A DNA stretch of 32,774 nt from Candidatus Nitrosopumilus sp. (GTDB lineage: Archaea > Thermoproteota > Nitrososphaeria > Nitrososphaerales > Nitrosopumilaceae): NCBI GenBank assembly GCA_014384555.1, contig JACNFR010000078.1:14129-46902 (forward strand), read 5' to 3'. The notes under the pieces are model-generated. The model saw only the letters and a program-made list of their open reading frames with translations, did not search any database and was not told the origin of the DNA. Shown here one piece after another: positions 16,873 through 23,858 of the stretch. Numbering within the stretch: position 1 is the first letter of the stretch; each line of letters begins with the position of its first letter. A program made the position numbers and the translations under genes.

Positions 16873-17003
16873 TGTCGAAAGATATAATCACTATCGACTA
16901 AAACTGCGTAGCCCCGCAGAACGAAAAAGGTGATCAGACGTTAAACGACTGACAAAGAGAGGAAATCTCTCATTGTTCTGTAACAAAGGGGTGTACGCCT
17001 TTT
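16873..17003 (+). ncRNA. Candidate structured non-coding RNA, family unknown
   Basis: About 130 nt that are visibly richer in G and C than the surrounding DNA and contain a series of hairpins. These are GTCGA/TCGAC (16874-16878 with 16894-16898), CTGCG/CGCAG (16904-16908 with 16915-16919), and TCAG-a-CGT/ACG-a-CTGA (16934-16941 with 16945-16952). Two more are GAGAG/CTCTC (16957-16961 with 16967-16971) and a terminal AAAGG/CCTTT (16985-16989 with 16998-17002) running into T residues. CAGAAC (16917-16922) can also pair with GTTCTG (16975-16980), enclosing two hairpins. A TATA box sits 25 bp upstream. It does not match tRNA, 5S, SRP or RNase P RNA by eye. It ends against the stop of the convergent gene at 17002. 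Confidence 0.65.
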
Positions 17004-17433
17004 AATTTTCTAAGATATCTACAGATACCGAACCCATTGTTTCTTCATTTGGATTAATTATAATTGAAATTTCTTGTATTTTAGAAATTGAAATTTTCTT
17101 TTCTCCATCATAATCCCATGTAAAATATTCAGATATTCCAGTCTGGTGCGATGTTCCCACTAGTTCAAAATCTTCAGAAAAATCAAATGTATCTCCATCT
17201 AGTGAAATTGATAGAATTTTTGGACTGCTTCCATTTGGAACAAATCTGAAAACATAGTCACCTTTTTGAATAGTAAATGCATCAGAATATACTCCATTAA
17301 CGTAAAGATTAGGATCTGCAAGTGTTACATGAAATACAGGACTATTTTTTTCACTAGGTTCATCTGATGAAAAACCAATTATTCCAATTATAATTATTAA
17401 AATGACTGAAATTATGACTATTTTTTTATTCAT
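17002..17433 (-). CDS. Membrane-anchored extracellular protein, hypothetical
   Basis: A 143-residue protein from the ATG at 17433: a basic start (MNKK), one strongly hydrophobic helix (IVIISVILIIIIGIIGF), then a beta-rich outer domain of about 120 residues (FHVTLADPNLYVNGVYSDAF, KGDYVFRFVPNG, KILSISLDG). The outer part resembles a small carbohydrate- or metal-binding beta sandwich but no specific family is recognised. The longer frame to 17478 adds an unlikely N-terminus. Its stop overlaps the 3' end of the RNA candidate on the other strand. Confidence 0.72.
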   Translation of the reverse strand: MNKKIVIISVILIIIIGIIGFSSDEPSEKNSPVFHVTLADPNLYVNGVYSDAFTIQKGDYVFRFVPNGSSPKILSISLDGDTFDFSEDFELVGTSHQTGISEYFTWDYDGEKKISISKIQEISIIINPNEETMGSVSVDILEN

Positions 17434-17566
17434 ATTACATGCATTTCCATATTTCAAATTAGAAAAATCTATCTCCAAAGTAAGCCTATTCTTTGTTAGT
17501 TAATTTTAATGTCCTGTGAACCATTCTTTACACCGGAAATTAAGTACCTATTTTAAAATTAAAGGC

Positions 17567-18214
17567 ATGCCTAATTTATCCGATAAATGGTCCAGTCAGC
17601 CTAAATCTAGTATTAGTGATAAAATTAATGATACAATCAAGCCTAAAGGTGCCTTGAAACCAAGAGTTCAAGAAGGTATTAAAAAATTACAATTACAAAT
17701 TAAAAAATTAGATACCATGCTATCAAGCTTACAAGAGCGTGATGCAAAACTATTTCAACGAATCGTAGATGCAACACAAAAACATGATATTCAAACCACC
17801 AAAGTTCTTGGAAATGAATTAGCAGAAGTTAGAAAAGTCACAAAGATTTTGAGCAGTGCTAGAATTGCATTAGAACAAATTGAATTAAGATTAACTACCT
17901 GCAGTGATCTTGGAGATACTGTAGTAGCTATTATGCCAACAATGGGATTAATGAAAAATCTCAAATCTTCTCTTGGTAAAGTAATGCCTGGAGCAGAAGC
18001 AGAAATTGGTCAAATGGCTGAAATGCTTGGTGGCTTTATGACAGAAAGCTTTGCAGGTGATGCAGCATTTGGAATGGATGAAACAACTAACGCTGAATCT
18101 GAAAGTATTCTTAAAGAGGCAGCTGCAGTTGCAGAAAGTTCAGCAGGCCAAATGTTCCCATCAGTTCCTTCAGATGCAAGTTCATCAACTCAAGTAACCT
18201 CAAAGTTTTACTAA
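17567..18214 (+). CDS. cdvB: ESCRT-III-like cell division protein CdvB (Snf7 family)
   Basis: A 215-residue helical protein of the ESCRT-III/Snf7 superfamily, which polymerises at membranes during division of Cdv-type archaea. The basic helical core KPRVQEGIKKLQLQIKKLD, LQERDAKLFQRIVDATQKHD, ELAEVRKVTKILSSARIALE and IELRLTTCSDLGDTVV matches the core helices alpha1-alpha4. A linker then leads to a C-terminal region with LKEAAAVAESSAGQMFPSVP, where a MIM-like motif for CdvC/Vps4 could lie. I prefer the ATG at 17567, which gives the family's usual MPNLSDKW opening, over a GTG at 17516. Thaumarchaea encode several CdvB paralogues, usually scattered. No cdvA or cdvC is present here. Confidence 0.88.
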   Translation: MPNLSDKWSSQPKSSISDKINDTIKPKGALKPRVQEGIKKLQLQIKKLDTMLSSLQERDAKLFQRIVDATQKHDIQTTKVLGNELAEVRKVTKILSSARIALEQIELRLTTCSDLGDTVVAIMPTMGLMKNLKSSLGKVMPGAEAEIGQMAEMLGGFMTESFAGDAAFGMDETTNAESESILKEAAAVAESSAGQMFPSVPSDASSSTQVTSKFY

Positions 18215-18280
18215 AAATATTTACAATATTTTTAAAAAATTATTTTAATATTTTATAATATTTAGAATACTCAGAAAGAT

Positions 18281-18748
18281 CTAATTTTCTATAGAATCTC
18301 TGGATTCTTTGATCTTTCTAACTCTACTACCCTCATCATCAATTATTCTATCAACATTTGATAGTTTATCTCGTAAATTATTGATAATTACTCCTACTTC
18401 ATCAGCTTGGCTTTCCACTTGTTTTCTCTTGTTTGCAAGCTCCTCGATTCCTCTATTTTCTTCCTCAATGTATTCACTGACTTTTTGTAATTTTTCTTTA
18501 AGATTTTTGATATCTACAGATTCTTCTTCAATATCTTTTTCAAGTAAAGTTCTCTTGTCTTTAAGATTTTTAATCATTAAACCAACATAATCAATTGCCT
18601 CCTCTAGTTTGGCACGCTTTCCCATCAATTCTCCAATTCCGATATCGCTTGGAGATTCATTAACTGTAGATTCTGCAGTATTGGCATTTTCTTCAGTTCT
18701 TTCTTCTACCATTTCTCCACCTTCTTCGTTCTTGAATTTATCAAACAT
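18281..18748 (-). CDS. Coiled-coil protein, conserved hypothetical
   Basis: A 155-residue, highly charged protein. After an acidic, disordered N-terminus (to about residue 38), residues 40-155 form a nearly continuous coiled coil. It contains an internal quasi-repeat: VGLMIKNLKDKRTLLEKDI, VGVIINNLRDKLSNVDRII and a weaker SVDIKNLKEKLQKVSEYI. The pattern suggests two or three related helical hairpins. It is convergent with cdvB, the stops 66 bp apart in very AT-rich sequence. A structural or cell-division link is only suggested by position. Confidence 0.75.
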   Translation of the reverse strand: MFDKFKNEEGGEMVEERTEENANTAESTVNESPSDIGIGELMGKRAKLEEAIDYVGLMIKNLKDKRTLLEKDIEEESVDIKNLKEKLQKVSEYIEEENRGIEELANKRKQVESQADEVGVIINNLRDKLSNVDRIIDDEGSRVRKIKESRDSIEN

Positions 18749-18845
18749 TTTATAATATTGTTCTTAAAATGGGAATAAAAAGTTACTATGAAACTCAAAG
18801 CTGACCTATTGAATGATTTTTAGTCAATAAAAGAAAAAATGGTGA

Positions 18846-19496
18846 TTATCTCACCGAAATTGAATTTTTGTATTCTTGATTAGAATCAATTGGTTTTTCT
18901 GAATTGTCTAGTTCTCCAGTTTGTAGAATTTTGAGATTTTGACCCATCTCAGGATTTTTAGAATTGATAAAGGAATTTACAAAGATATTCTCATCAATTG
19001 TTTTTCCAACTTTTCCAGAAAAGATTACTTTGTAACTGAGATCCTCATCTGAGGCTATTCCATGAAGCTTTACATGGGAACCATTGGATTTTCCACTCAA
19101 TTCTAGGTTGAACTCATTTTCTCCAAGACGCAATATGCCATTTGTAGAAATTTCCCAAAGATTTTCTCCAATCTTTGTTGCTTTTCCATCAAAGAGAATT
19201 ATTCCGGCATTGTAGGCTTTGTAACTCACAAATGCCCATCCTGATGTATCTTCAAAAGACAGCATTCTCTGCATATCCTCTTTTGTGGTATCATCTGGCA
19301 AGACATATCGTTGTACCTGAAGCTGTCCATCAACTATTCTTTCAGTTAAAATTGCTCCAAGTCTCTCTTTTTTGTCAGGCATACTTTTGTCTTGAGTTTC
19401 TATATCTGCAAACGAATAGTTTACAGAAATTGGTGATGCACCAAGCATCAAAAGAACTGTAATTACACCAATAGTTCTGTTTTGGGGTTTTACCAT
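18846..19496 (-). CDS. Secreted hypothetical protein, 216 aa
   Basis: A protein with a basic start and a signal peptide (VITVLLMLGASPISVNYSFAD, cleavage near residue 31). The mature part is a beta-rich domain (LGAILTERIVDGQLQVQRYV, FDGKATKIGENLWEISTNG, LELSGKSNGSHVKLHG) with no cysteines, then a polar tail. The alternating strands resemble a barrel or lipocalin-like sandwich, but no family is recognised. Its promoter, read on the minus strand, has a TATA-like TTGTATATAA at about 19552-19561, and AGGAAC/GTTCCT elements lie next to it, shared with the divergent regulatory operon. Confidence 0.75.
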   Translation of the reverse strand: MVKPQNRTIGVITVLLMLGASPISVNYSFADIETQDKSMPDKKERLGAILTERIVDGQLQVQRYVLPDDTTKEDMQRMLSFEDTSGWAFVSYKAYNAGIILFDGKATKIGENLWEISTNGILRLGENEFNLELSGKSNGSHVKLHGIASDEDLSYKVIFSGKVGKTIDENIFVNSFINSKNPEMGQNLKILQTGELDNSEKPIDSNQEYKNSISVR

Positions 19497-19626
19497 GAAT
19501 AGAACATATCAAAATAATAGATTAGGAACGGCTAGGAATCGTCCTGTTCCTTATATACAAATTTTAGTCAATATTGCCCAAAATTTCGATAAATGATACA
19601 TTTTTCATTAAAGAATCTCTGAAATG

Positions 19627-19701
19627 ATTTTTTTAGAAAATTTTATCATTTTTTGAATCAATTTTTAGGCATAATTTTTTTAGAAAATTTTATCATTTTT
19701 T
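19627..19701. repeat. 28-bp direct repeat pair
   Basis: An identical 28-bp AT-rich sequence (core TTTAGAAAATTTTATCATTT) occurs at 19627-19654 and 19674-19701, offset by 47 bp. It lies in the centre of the divergent intergenic region. Low complexity contributes, but the exact length exceeds what poly-T alone would give. Confidence 0.75.
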
Positions 19702-19740
19702 CAAAATCATCAAAAATGCACATTTTTTTTGATGAAATTG

Positions 19741-19764
19741 GTGTTCCGCTATGTGTTCCGCTAT
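19741..19764. repeat. 12-bp perfect tandem duplication
   Basis: GTGTTCCGCTAT occurs twice head to tail (19741-19752, 19753-19764). The 12-bp period, close to one helical turn, and the GC-rich core in AT-rich surroundings fit a pair of protein-binding half-sites upstream of the regulator operon. Confidence 0.7.
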
Positions 19765-19811
19765 GAAGTTTCAAAATGTCCCTAATAATCTAGACTATTG
19801 TATACTATAGC

Positions 19812-20099
19812 ATGTCAAAACAACAATACAGGTCCGAAATGGGCATAATGGGTGATATCTTAGATGTAACCGCAGACGGCGGTCGAGATGGAATCATTGT
19901 ATCTGCAATATCTCGCAAAGCCAACCTATCTCACTATGCAGTACTAGACAAATGTGAGAAATTGGTAGAAGCTGGCTTAGTCGAGTCTGTCAAAAATGAT
20001 AGGAACAGAGTCTTTCAAATCACTGAAAAAGGATTAGCATTCTTTCAGGAATTTAAGAGATTTCAGGGATTAGTAGAGAGCATGAATCTAAGGTATTGA
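19812..20099 (+). CDS. Winged helix-turn-helix regulator
   Basis: A 95-residue DNA-binding protein that is essentially one winged-helix domain of the archaeal HTH_45 type. The helices are YRSEMGIMGDILDVTADG, IIVSAISRKANLSH and YAVLDKCEKLVEAGLVES, then the wing DRNRVFQITEKGLAFFQEF and a dimerisation helix. It starts an apparent operon: the membrane sensor gene begins 4 bp after its stop. GTTCC repeats directly upstream make self-regulation plausible, but this is inference. The effector, if any, is unknown. Confidence 0.85.
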   Translation: MSKQQYRSEMGIMGDILDVTADGGRDGIIVSAISRKANLSHYAVLDKCEKLVEAGLVESVKNDRNRVFQITEKGLAFFQEFKRFQGLVESMNLRY

Positions 20100-20103
20100 G
20101 CAT

Positions 20104-21129
20104 ATGAATCCAGAAATCGTACCAAATCATAGGAAAGAGTCTCTTGGAGAAGATGGAATGCTTTTTGTAAGGACTGAAGACATTATCGATACAATGGTCA
20201 AAGTACCTCTCTTGGTAGCCAGTATGATTATTGTAGCCGCTATAATGCCAATTCAGTCTTCATTCAGTTCTCCTAGAACCCTAGATCTAATAATTTATCC
20301 AGATGGTTCAACACATGTTTCTACAGAAATTGATGTAGATTCACTTGCTACAGATTATGAATTGAATCTATTTGGAAGCACTATTGATAATTTAGTGGCT
20401 GTGGGTGAAAATGATTTTTTACTTGATGCTGATGTAATAGGTGATTCTGCGTTAATTGAAACTTTTGGCTCTTCAGTTATTTCTGTAGAATATGATATTC
20501 ATGATTTAGTATCCAAACAAGGTAAAGTTTGGACGTTCTCTTTAGATGCTCCTTCTGATTTTACATTACTTTTACCAAAAAATTCTGCCATAGTTGGTAT
20601 GACTAGTCTTCCAGTTAACATGGAAATTATTGATGATAAAAATCAATTAACACTTTCTAGTGGTGATGTTGAAATCAATTATCTGTTCAGTACTCCTGCA
20701 GTAATTCCTGATACTATAGATCCAATTAATTCTGGATCTCAACTAGATTATCTTACATATGCAATTGTTGGTGGGGTTGTAGCTGCTGCAGTAATAGGAA
20801 CTGTCGCAATTACTCGTTTTAAACAAAAAACTGTAAAATCAATTTCAGACAAACAATTAGATCATACAATACAAACTGAAACAATTGACACTGAAACAAT
20901 TTTTAAATTAAAACCAGATATCCGTGAAGATGATAAAGAGATAGTGAACTTTATCTCTAATAACGGAGGAGAAGCATTTGAAAGTGAATTGCGTAAAAAA
21001 TTCTTACAACCAAGAACTACTATGTGGCGTGCAGTAAAAAGATTAGAGCGTAATGGCATTATTGAAATTGAAAAAAAAGATTTGCAAAACTTGGTAAAAC
21101 TACGAAAGAATATGGAGGAAGATGAATGA
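20104..21129 (+). CDS. Membrane-spanning one-component regulator: extracytoplasmic domain, TM helix, cytoplasmic winged helix
   Basis: A 341-residue protein with a hydrophobic helix at about 34-52 that acts as signal or anchor, a beta-rich extracytoplasmic domain (55-200: LDLIIYPDGSTHVSTEIDV, VISVEYDIHDLV, WTFSLDAPSDFTLLLP), a transmembrane helix at 217-237 and a cytoplasmic linker. A winged helix follows at about 272-333 (DDKEIVNFISNNGGEAFESE, MWRAVKRLERNGIIEIEKK). This is the layout of archaeal membrane-bound transcription regulators that sense outside signals and bind DNA directly. The first 30 residues look unstructured, and an ATG at 20194 is an alternative start. Its last codons overlap the next gene (ATGA), giving translational coupling. 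Confidence 0.82.
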   Translation: MNPEIVPNHRKESLGEDGMLFVRTEDIIDTMVKVPLLVASMIIVAAIMPIQSSFSSPRTLDLIIYPDGSTHVSTEIDVDSLATDYELNLFGSTIDNLVAVGENDFLLDADVIGDSALIETFGSSVISVEYDIHDLVSKQGKVWTFSLDAPSDFTLLLPKNSAIVGMTSLPVNMEIIDDKNQLTLSSGDVEINYLFSTPAVIPDTIDPINSGSQLDYLTYAIVGGVVAAAVIGTVAITRFKQKTVKSISDKQLDHTIQTETIDTETIFKLKPDIREDDKEIVNFISNNGGEAFESELRKKFLQPRTTMWRAVKRLERNGIIEIEKKDLQNLVKLRKNMEEDE

Positions 21130-21950
21130 AAATTCTAGCAATATTTACAATATTTGTTTTACTATTTGGAACTGCATCTACATCATTAGTTAGTGATGCA
21201 TATGCACAAAATGATCCTAATATTTTGTTACGAATTGCTGAGCAAGCAGACAAACAAATTTTCAATCAATTAGAAAGATTATACGGTGATTCAATACCTT
21301 CTGATATAGAAGATCTATATTTCCAAGGACATGCAGCAGTTGAATCATTGGAAATTTCTTTACCTGATGATTTAGAACAAGCTAGAGAAGATTTTCTTAC
21401 TGCCATGAAATTATTTCAACAAATTTCTAGAATGACTTCTTATTCTGCAGAAACTAAAGTAGCTGCATCTGATGTAAGTGATAGAGATCTTAAAAGTGAA
21501 TTAAATCGATTACATAAATATTTCCAGAGTTTAAAATCAGTATCTGAAAAACACAAAACAGGTGTTGAATTATCTGAAATACAAGAATTATTTAGATTAG
21601 CTAATGATCAGATTAATTCTAATGATACTGCAGGAGCAACTGAAACAATTAACAAGATAAAATCGCTAATAATTTCAATTAAAAAACATATCAGTGATTA
21701 TTCATCAAATTCTGCTTCAGATAGAGTTAAAGAATTTGCTTTAAAACAATTGGAGAGAATTCAAGAAATTATTGATAAAGCAAAATCTAAATCAGAAGCA
21801 ACAGGTTCTGATATTCCAGAACTTGAAGAAGCCAATTCCTTAGTTGAAGAAATTAGAGATTTGATATCAGAAGATAAAATATCTGATGCTAAGAAAAAAT
21901 TTGGAGAATTGAACAAAATCGTTAAAACAATTAAAAAATCAATTCGTTAG
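21126..21950 (+). CDS. Secreted all-helical protein of the regulator operon
   Basis: A 274-residue protein with a signal peptide (1-27, ending AYAQN) and an entirely helical mature part. Segments include LRIAEQADKQIFNQLERL, a region EIQELFRLANDQINSNDTAG and ASDRVKEFALKQLERIQEII. Helical hairpins with N-D-T-x-G-A-x-x turns resemble repeated substrate-binding or scaffold bundles. Its start overlaps the stop of the membrane regulator in ATGA, so the two are made together. A partner or ligand carrier for the regulator's outer domain is the simplest idea, but nothing demonstrates it. Confidence 0.8.
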   Translation: MKILAIFTIFVLLFGTASTSLVSDAYAQNDPNILLRIAEQADKQIFNQLERLYGDSIPSDIEDLYFQGHAAVESLEISLPDDLEQAREDFLTAMKLFQQISRMTSYSAETKVAASDVSDRDLKSELNRLHKYFQSLKSVSEKHKTGVELSEIQELFRLANDQINSNDTAGATETINKIKSLIISIKKHISDYSSNSASDRVKEFALKQLERIQEIIDKAKSKSEATGSDIPELEEANSLVEEIRDLISEDKISDAKKKFGELNKIVKTIKKSIR

Positions 21951-21990
21951 ATAGCATAAGCTTCATATACATTTTCTAAACAATTTGAGC

Positions 21991-22185
21991 ATGGCATCCA
22001 AAGCAATTACTGTTGGTGTAGGAATTCCAATGATCATTGTTGGTGTTTTAATGGCTTGGTTATGGGCTCCAATTGAAGCAGATCTGCAAAATCAAATTGA
22101 ACTTGTAGGTAGCATAATTGGAATTTTAGGAGTAATATTTTTCATCTCTGGATTATTTTATGCAAAAGAACCAGTAATGCATTAG
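21991..22185 (+). CDS. Small two-helix membrane protein
   Basis: A 64-residue protein with two hydrophobic helices (ITVGVGIPMIIVGVLMAWLW and LVGSIIGILGVIFFISGLFY) joined by an acidic loop PIEADLQNQIE. The ATG at 21991 is used; TTG at 21985 would add two residues. It follows the regulator operon by 40 bp, and queE begins 41 bp downstream. Similar in length and layout to the proteins at 15746 and 23605, but no family is recognised. Confidence 0.7.
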   Translation: MASKAITVGVGIPMIIVGVLMAWLWAPIEADLQNQIELVGSIIGILGVIFFISGLFYAKEPVMH

Positions 22186-22226
22186 AAACTCACTGAATAA
22201 ATAATGAAAAAATTTACAATTATTAA

Positions 22227-22940
22227 TTGAAAGTAAGATTATTTGAAATATTTACGTCAGTTGAAGGCGAAGGTATTCTTTATGGCACAAAGACACTTTT
22301 TGTTAGGCTAGCTGGATGTCCTTTTACTTGTTTTTACTGTGATACTAAAGAATCTCTTCCATTAGATTCTGGAACCGAATATTCCATTGAAGATGCAAAT
22401 CAACTAATTGATTCTAATTTGAAAAATCAAACTTACAAAGTAAATTTCACGGGTGGTGATCCACTGATTCAACATGAGGCAGTAGCATTACTTGCAAAAC
22501 ATATTCAGGATAAAAAAATTCCAACATATCTTGAATCATCATGCTTTGATATTGATCGATTCAATCATGTTTTACCATTCATTGATATTGTAAAAATTGA
22601 ATTTAAAACAAAAGATTCTGACTTTGTTGACTCTAAACACTATGAAAAATTAATTGACCATACAATGAAATGTCTCCAATCATCTGTAAAATCAAAGAAA
22701 ACAACATACATCAAAGTTGTAGTTAGTTCCAAAACTCAGCCAAATGAATTTAAAAATTTAGTAAAAGAAATTTTTGATATTGTATCTAAAGATGATATTG
22801 ATGGATTTATCATTCAACCCACATATGGAATTTCAGAACCATCACTAGATCTCTTATTGGAATTATATGATCTGGTATATCCTCATTACATTGACGTTAA
22901 GGTAGTACCTCAATTACACAAATTCATTGGTGCCCCATAA
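22227..22940 (+). CDS. queE: 7-carboxy-7-deazaguanine synthase QueE
   Basis: A 237-residue radical SAM enzyme that contracts the ring of 6-carboxytetrahydropterin to 7-carboxy-7-deazaguanine, the third step from GTP to preQ0. The opening FEIFTSVEGEGILYGTKTLFVRLAGC is the QueE signature in part, and the cluster motif is C31-x3-C35-x2-C38 (CPFTCFYC). FTGGDPL replaces the more usual GGEP SAM contact, a conservative change. The start is a TTG at 22227. The adjacent folE and convergent queC belong to the same pathway, which supports the call. Confidence 0.92.
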   Translation: MKVRLFEIFTSVEGEGILYGTKTLFVRLAGCPFTCFYCDTKESLPLDSGTEYSIEDANQLIDSNLKNQTYKVNFTGGDPLIQHEAVALLAKHIQDKKIPTYLESSCFDIDRFNHVLPFIDIVKIEFKTKDSDFVDSKHYEKLIDHTMKCLQSSVKSKKTTYIKVVVSSKTQPNEFKNLVKEIFDIVSKDDIDGFIIQPTYGISEPSLDLLLELYDLVYPHYIDVKVVPQLHKFIGAP

Positions 22941-23004
22941 TGTTAGCACCTGCCTAAAAATCAGATTAGGTTCAAATACTAGAAAAAATCTGTGAGAATA
23001 TAAA

Positions 23005-23562
23005 ATGGATCAAGAGCGTGTAAAGAAACTCGTTAGAGAATTAATTATTGAAGTTGGGGAGGATCCTACACGTGAGGGGTTGCGAGAAACTCCTGAAAGA
23101 ATTGCAAATATGTACAAAGAAATCTTTGGCGGATATGATTCTGATTCAGAATTATCAGTTCAATTCTCAGAAGATTCTGATGTAGTTATTGCTCGTGATA
23201 TTCAATTCTATTCCATGTGTGAACACCACATGTTACCATTTTATGGCAAAATTCACATTGCTTATTCTCCAAATGGTAGAGTTTTTGGAATATCAAAACT
23301 TGTTAGACTGGTTGAAAAATATTCAAAAAGACTCCAAATTCAAGAAAGACTAACCAAAAATATTGCTGATGAACTACACTCTCAGGGAGTAAAGGGAGTT
23401 GTTGTTTTAGCTGATGCAGAACATCTTTGTATGAAAATGCGTGGAGTCAGAAATGATGCAACACTTTCTTCATCTGCATTTAGAGGAATTTATGAAAATA
23501 AAGAGGAAAAAGCAGGTATAATGTCACTAATTAGACAGCGTGCCTCTGATTTGTCCTTATAG
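23005..23562 (+). CDS. folE: GTP cyclohydrolase I
   Basis: A 185-residue enzyme converting GTP to dihydroneopterin triphosphate, first step for deazapurine (and possibly pterin) synthesis. Zinc ligands are C72, H75 and C142 in FYSMCEHHMLPF and AEHLCMKMRGV, the canonical FolE type IA set. VEKYSKRLQIQERLT and the P-x-R-E-G-L-x-E-T-P block near the N-terminus are intact. Many archaea use the unrelated MptA instead, so the canonical form is worth noting. It lies 64 bp after queE on the same strand. Confidence 0.94.
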   Translation: MDQERVKKLVRELIIEVGEDPTREGLRETPERIANMYKEIFGGYDSDSELSVQFSEDSDVVIARDIQFYSMCEHHMLPFYGKIHIAYSPNGRVFGISKLVRLVEKYSKRLQIQERLTKNIADELHSQGVKGVVVLADAEHLCMKMRGVRNDATLSSSAFRGIYENKEEKAGIMSLIRQRASDLSL

Positions 23563-23604
23563 ATATACTGAAAAATTAAATAATCAATATTTTTGATCCC
23601 ATAC

Positions 23605-23856
23605 ATGGGAGCAAATCCATACATTCACATTCCAAAGGAATCATGGCCTAATTGGACATGGTATGCAATAGAGTGTATTATTGTAATTGCAGTTTCCATG
23701 TTGACATCAAGTAAAATTACTGATTCAATTGAAGGACTAACTCCTGAAGTTCAAAACTATATGTTTATGGGAATTGTTGGCGCATTCTTTTTGATTTGGT
23801 ATATTGGAATTAGAGGTTTGATTCTAAAAAAGAAAATTCTCAAAAACAGTTACTAG
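23605..23856 (+). CDS. Small membrane protein, hypothetical
   Basis: An 83-residue protein with a hydrophilic, tryptophan-bearing N-terminus (IHIPKESWPNWTWY) and two membrane helices (AIECIIVIAVSMLTSS and YMFMGIVGAFFLIWYIGIRGL), ending in a lysine-rich tail. The ATG at 23605 fits an AT-rich TATA-like element about 30 bp upstream; a TTG at 23593 is also possible. It lies between folE and the convergent queC, two bases from the queC stop. No family recognised. Confidence 0.68.
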   Translation: MGANPYIHIPKESWPNWTWYAIECIIVIAVSMLTSSKITDSIEGLTPEVQNYMFMGIVGAFFLIWYIGIRGLILKKKILKNSY

Positions 23857-23858
23857 AA

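Larger units (their letters stand above)
19497..19811. promoter_or_regulatory. Divergent intergenic region with GGAAC/GTTCC elements and repeats
   Basis: No gene is seen here. AGGAAC (19524-19529) faces GTTCCT (19546-19551) as an inverted repeat, and TAGGAA is repeated directly with 10-bp spacing (19523, 19533); this lies just downstream of the minus-strand TATA-like element of the secreted-protein gene. GTTCC recurs twice (19743-19747, 19755-19759) inside a 12-bp tandem duplication, 50-70 bp upstream of the winged-helix gene. The middle is AT-rich and holds a 28-bp direct repeat. The shared motif on both promoters suggests one regulator. Confidence 0.45.

Noticed and set aside
16873-17003. 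tRNA, 5S rRNA or RNase P RNA as the identity of the structured island
   Set aside because: No T-loop or anticodon-arm geometry and no CCA-proximal acceptor stem; too short for RNase P RNA and lacking its conserved core; no 5S-like helices.
18215-18280. Regulatory region between cdvB and the coiled-coil gene
   Set aside because: The genes converge here; the AT-rich stretch most likely only holds termination signals.
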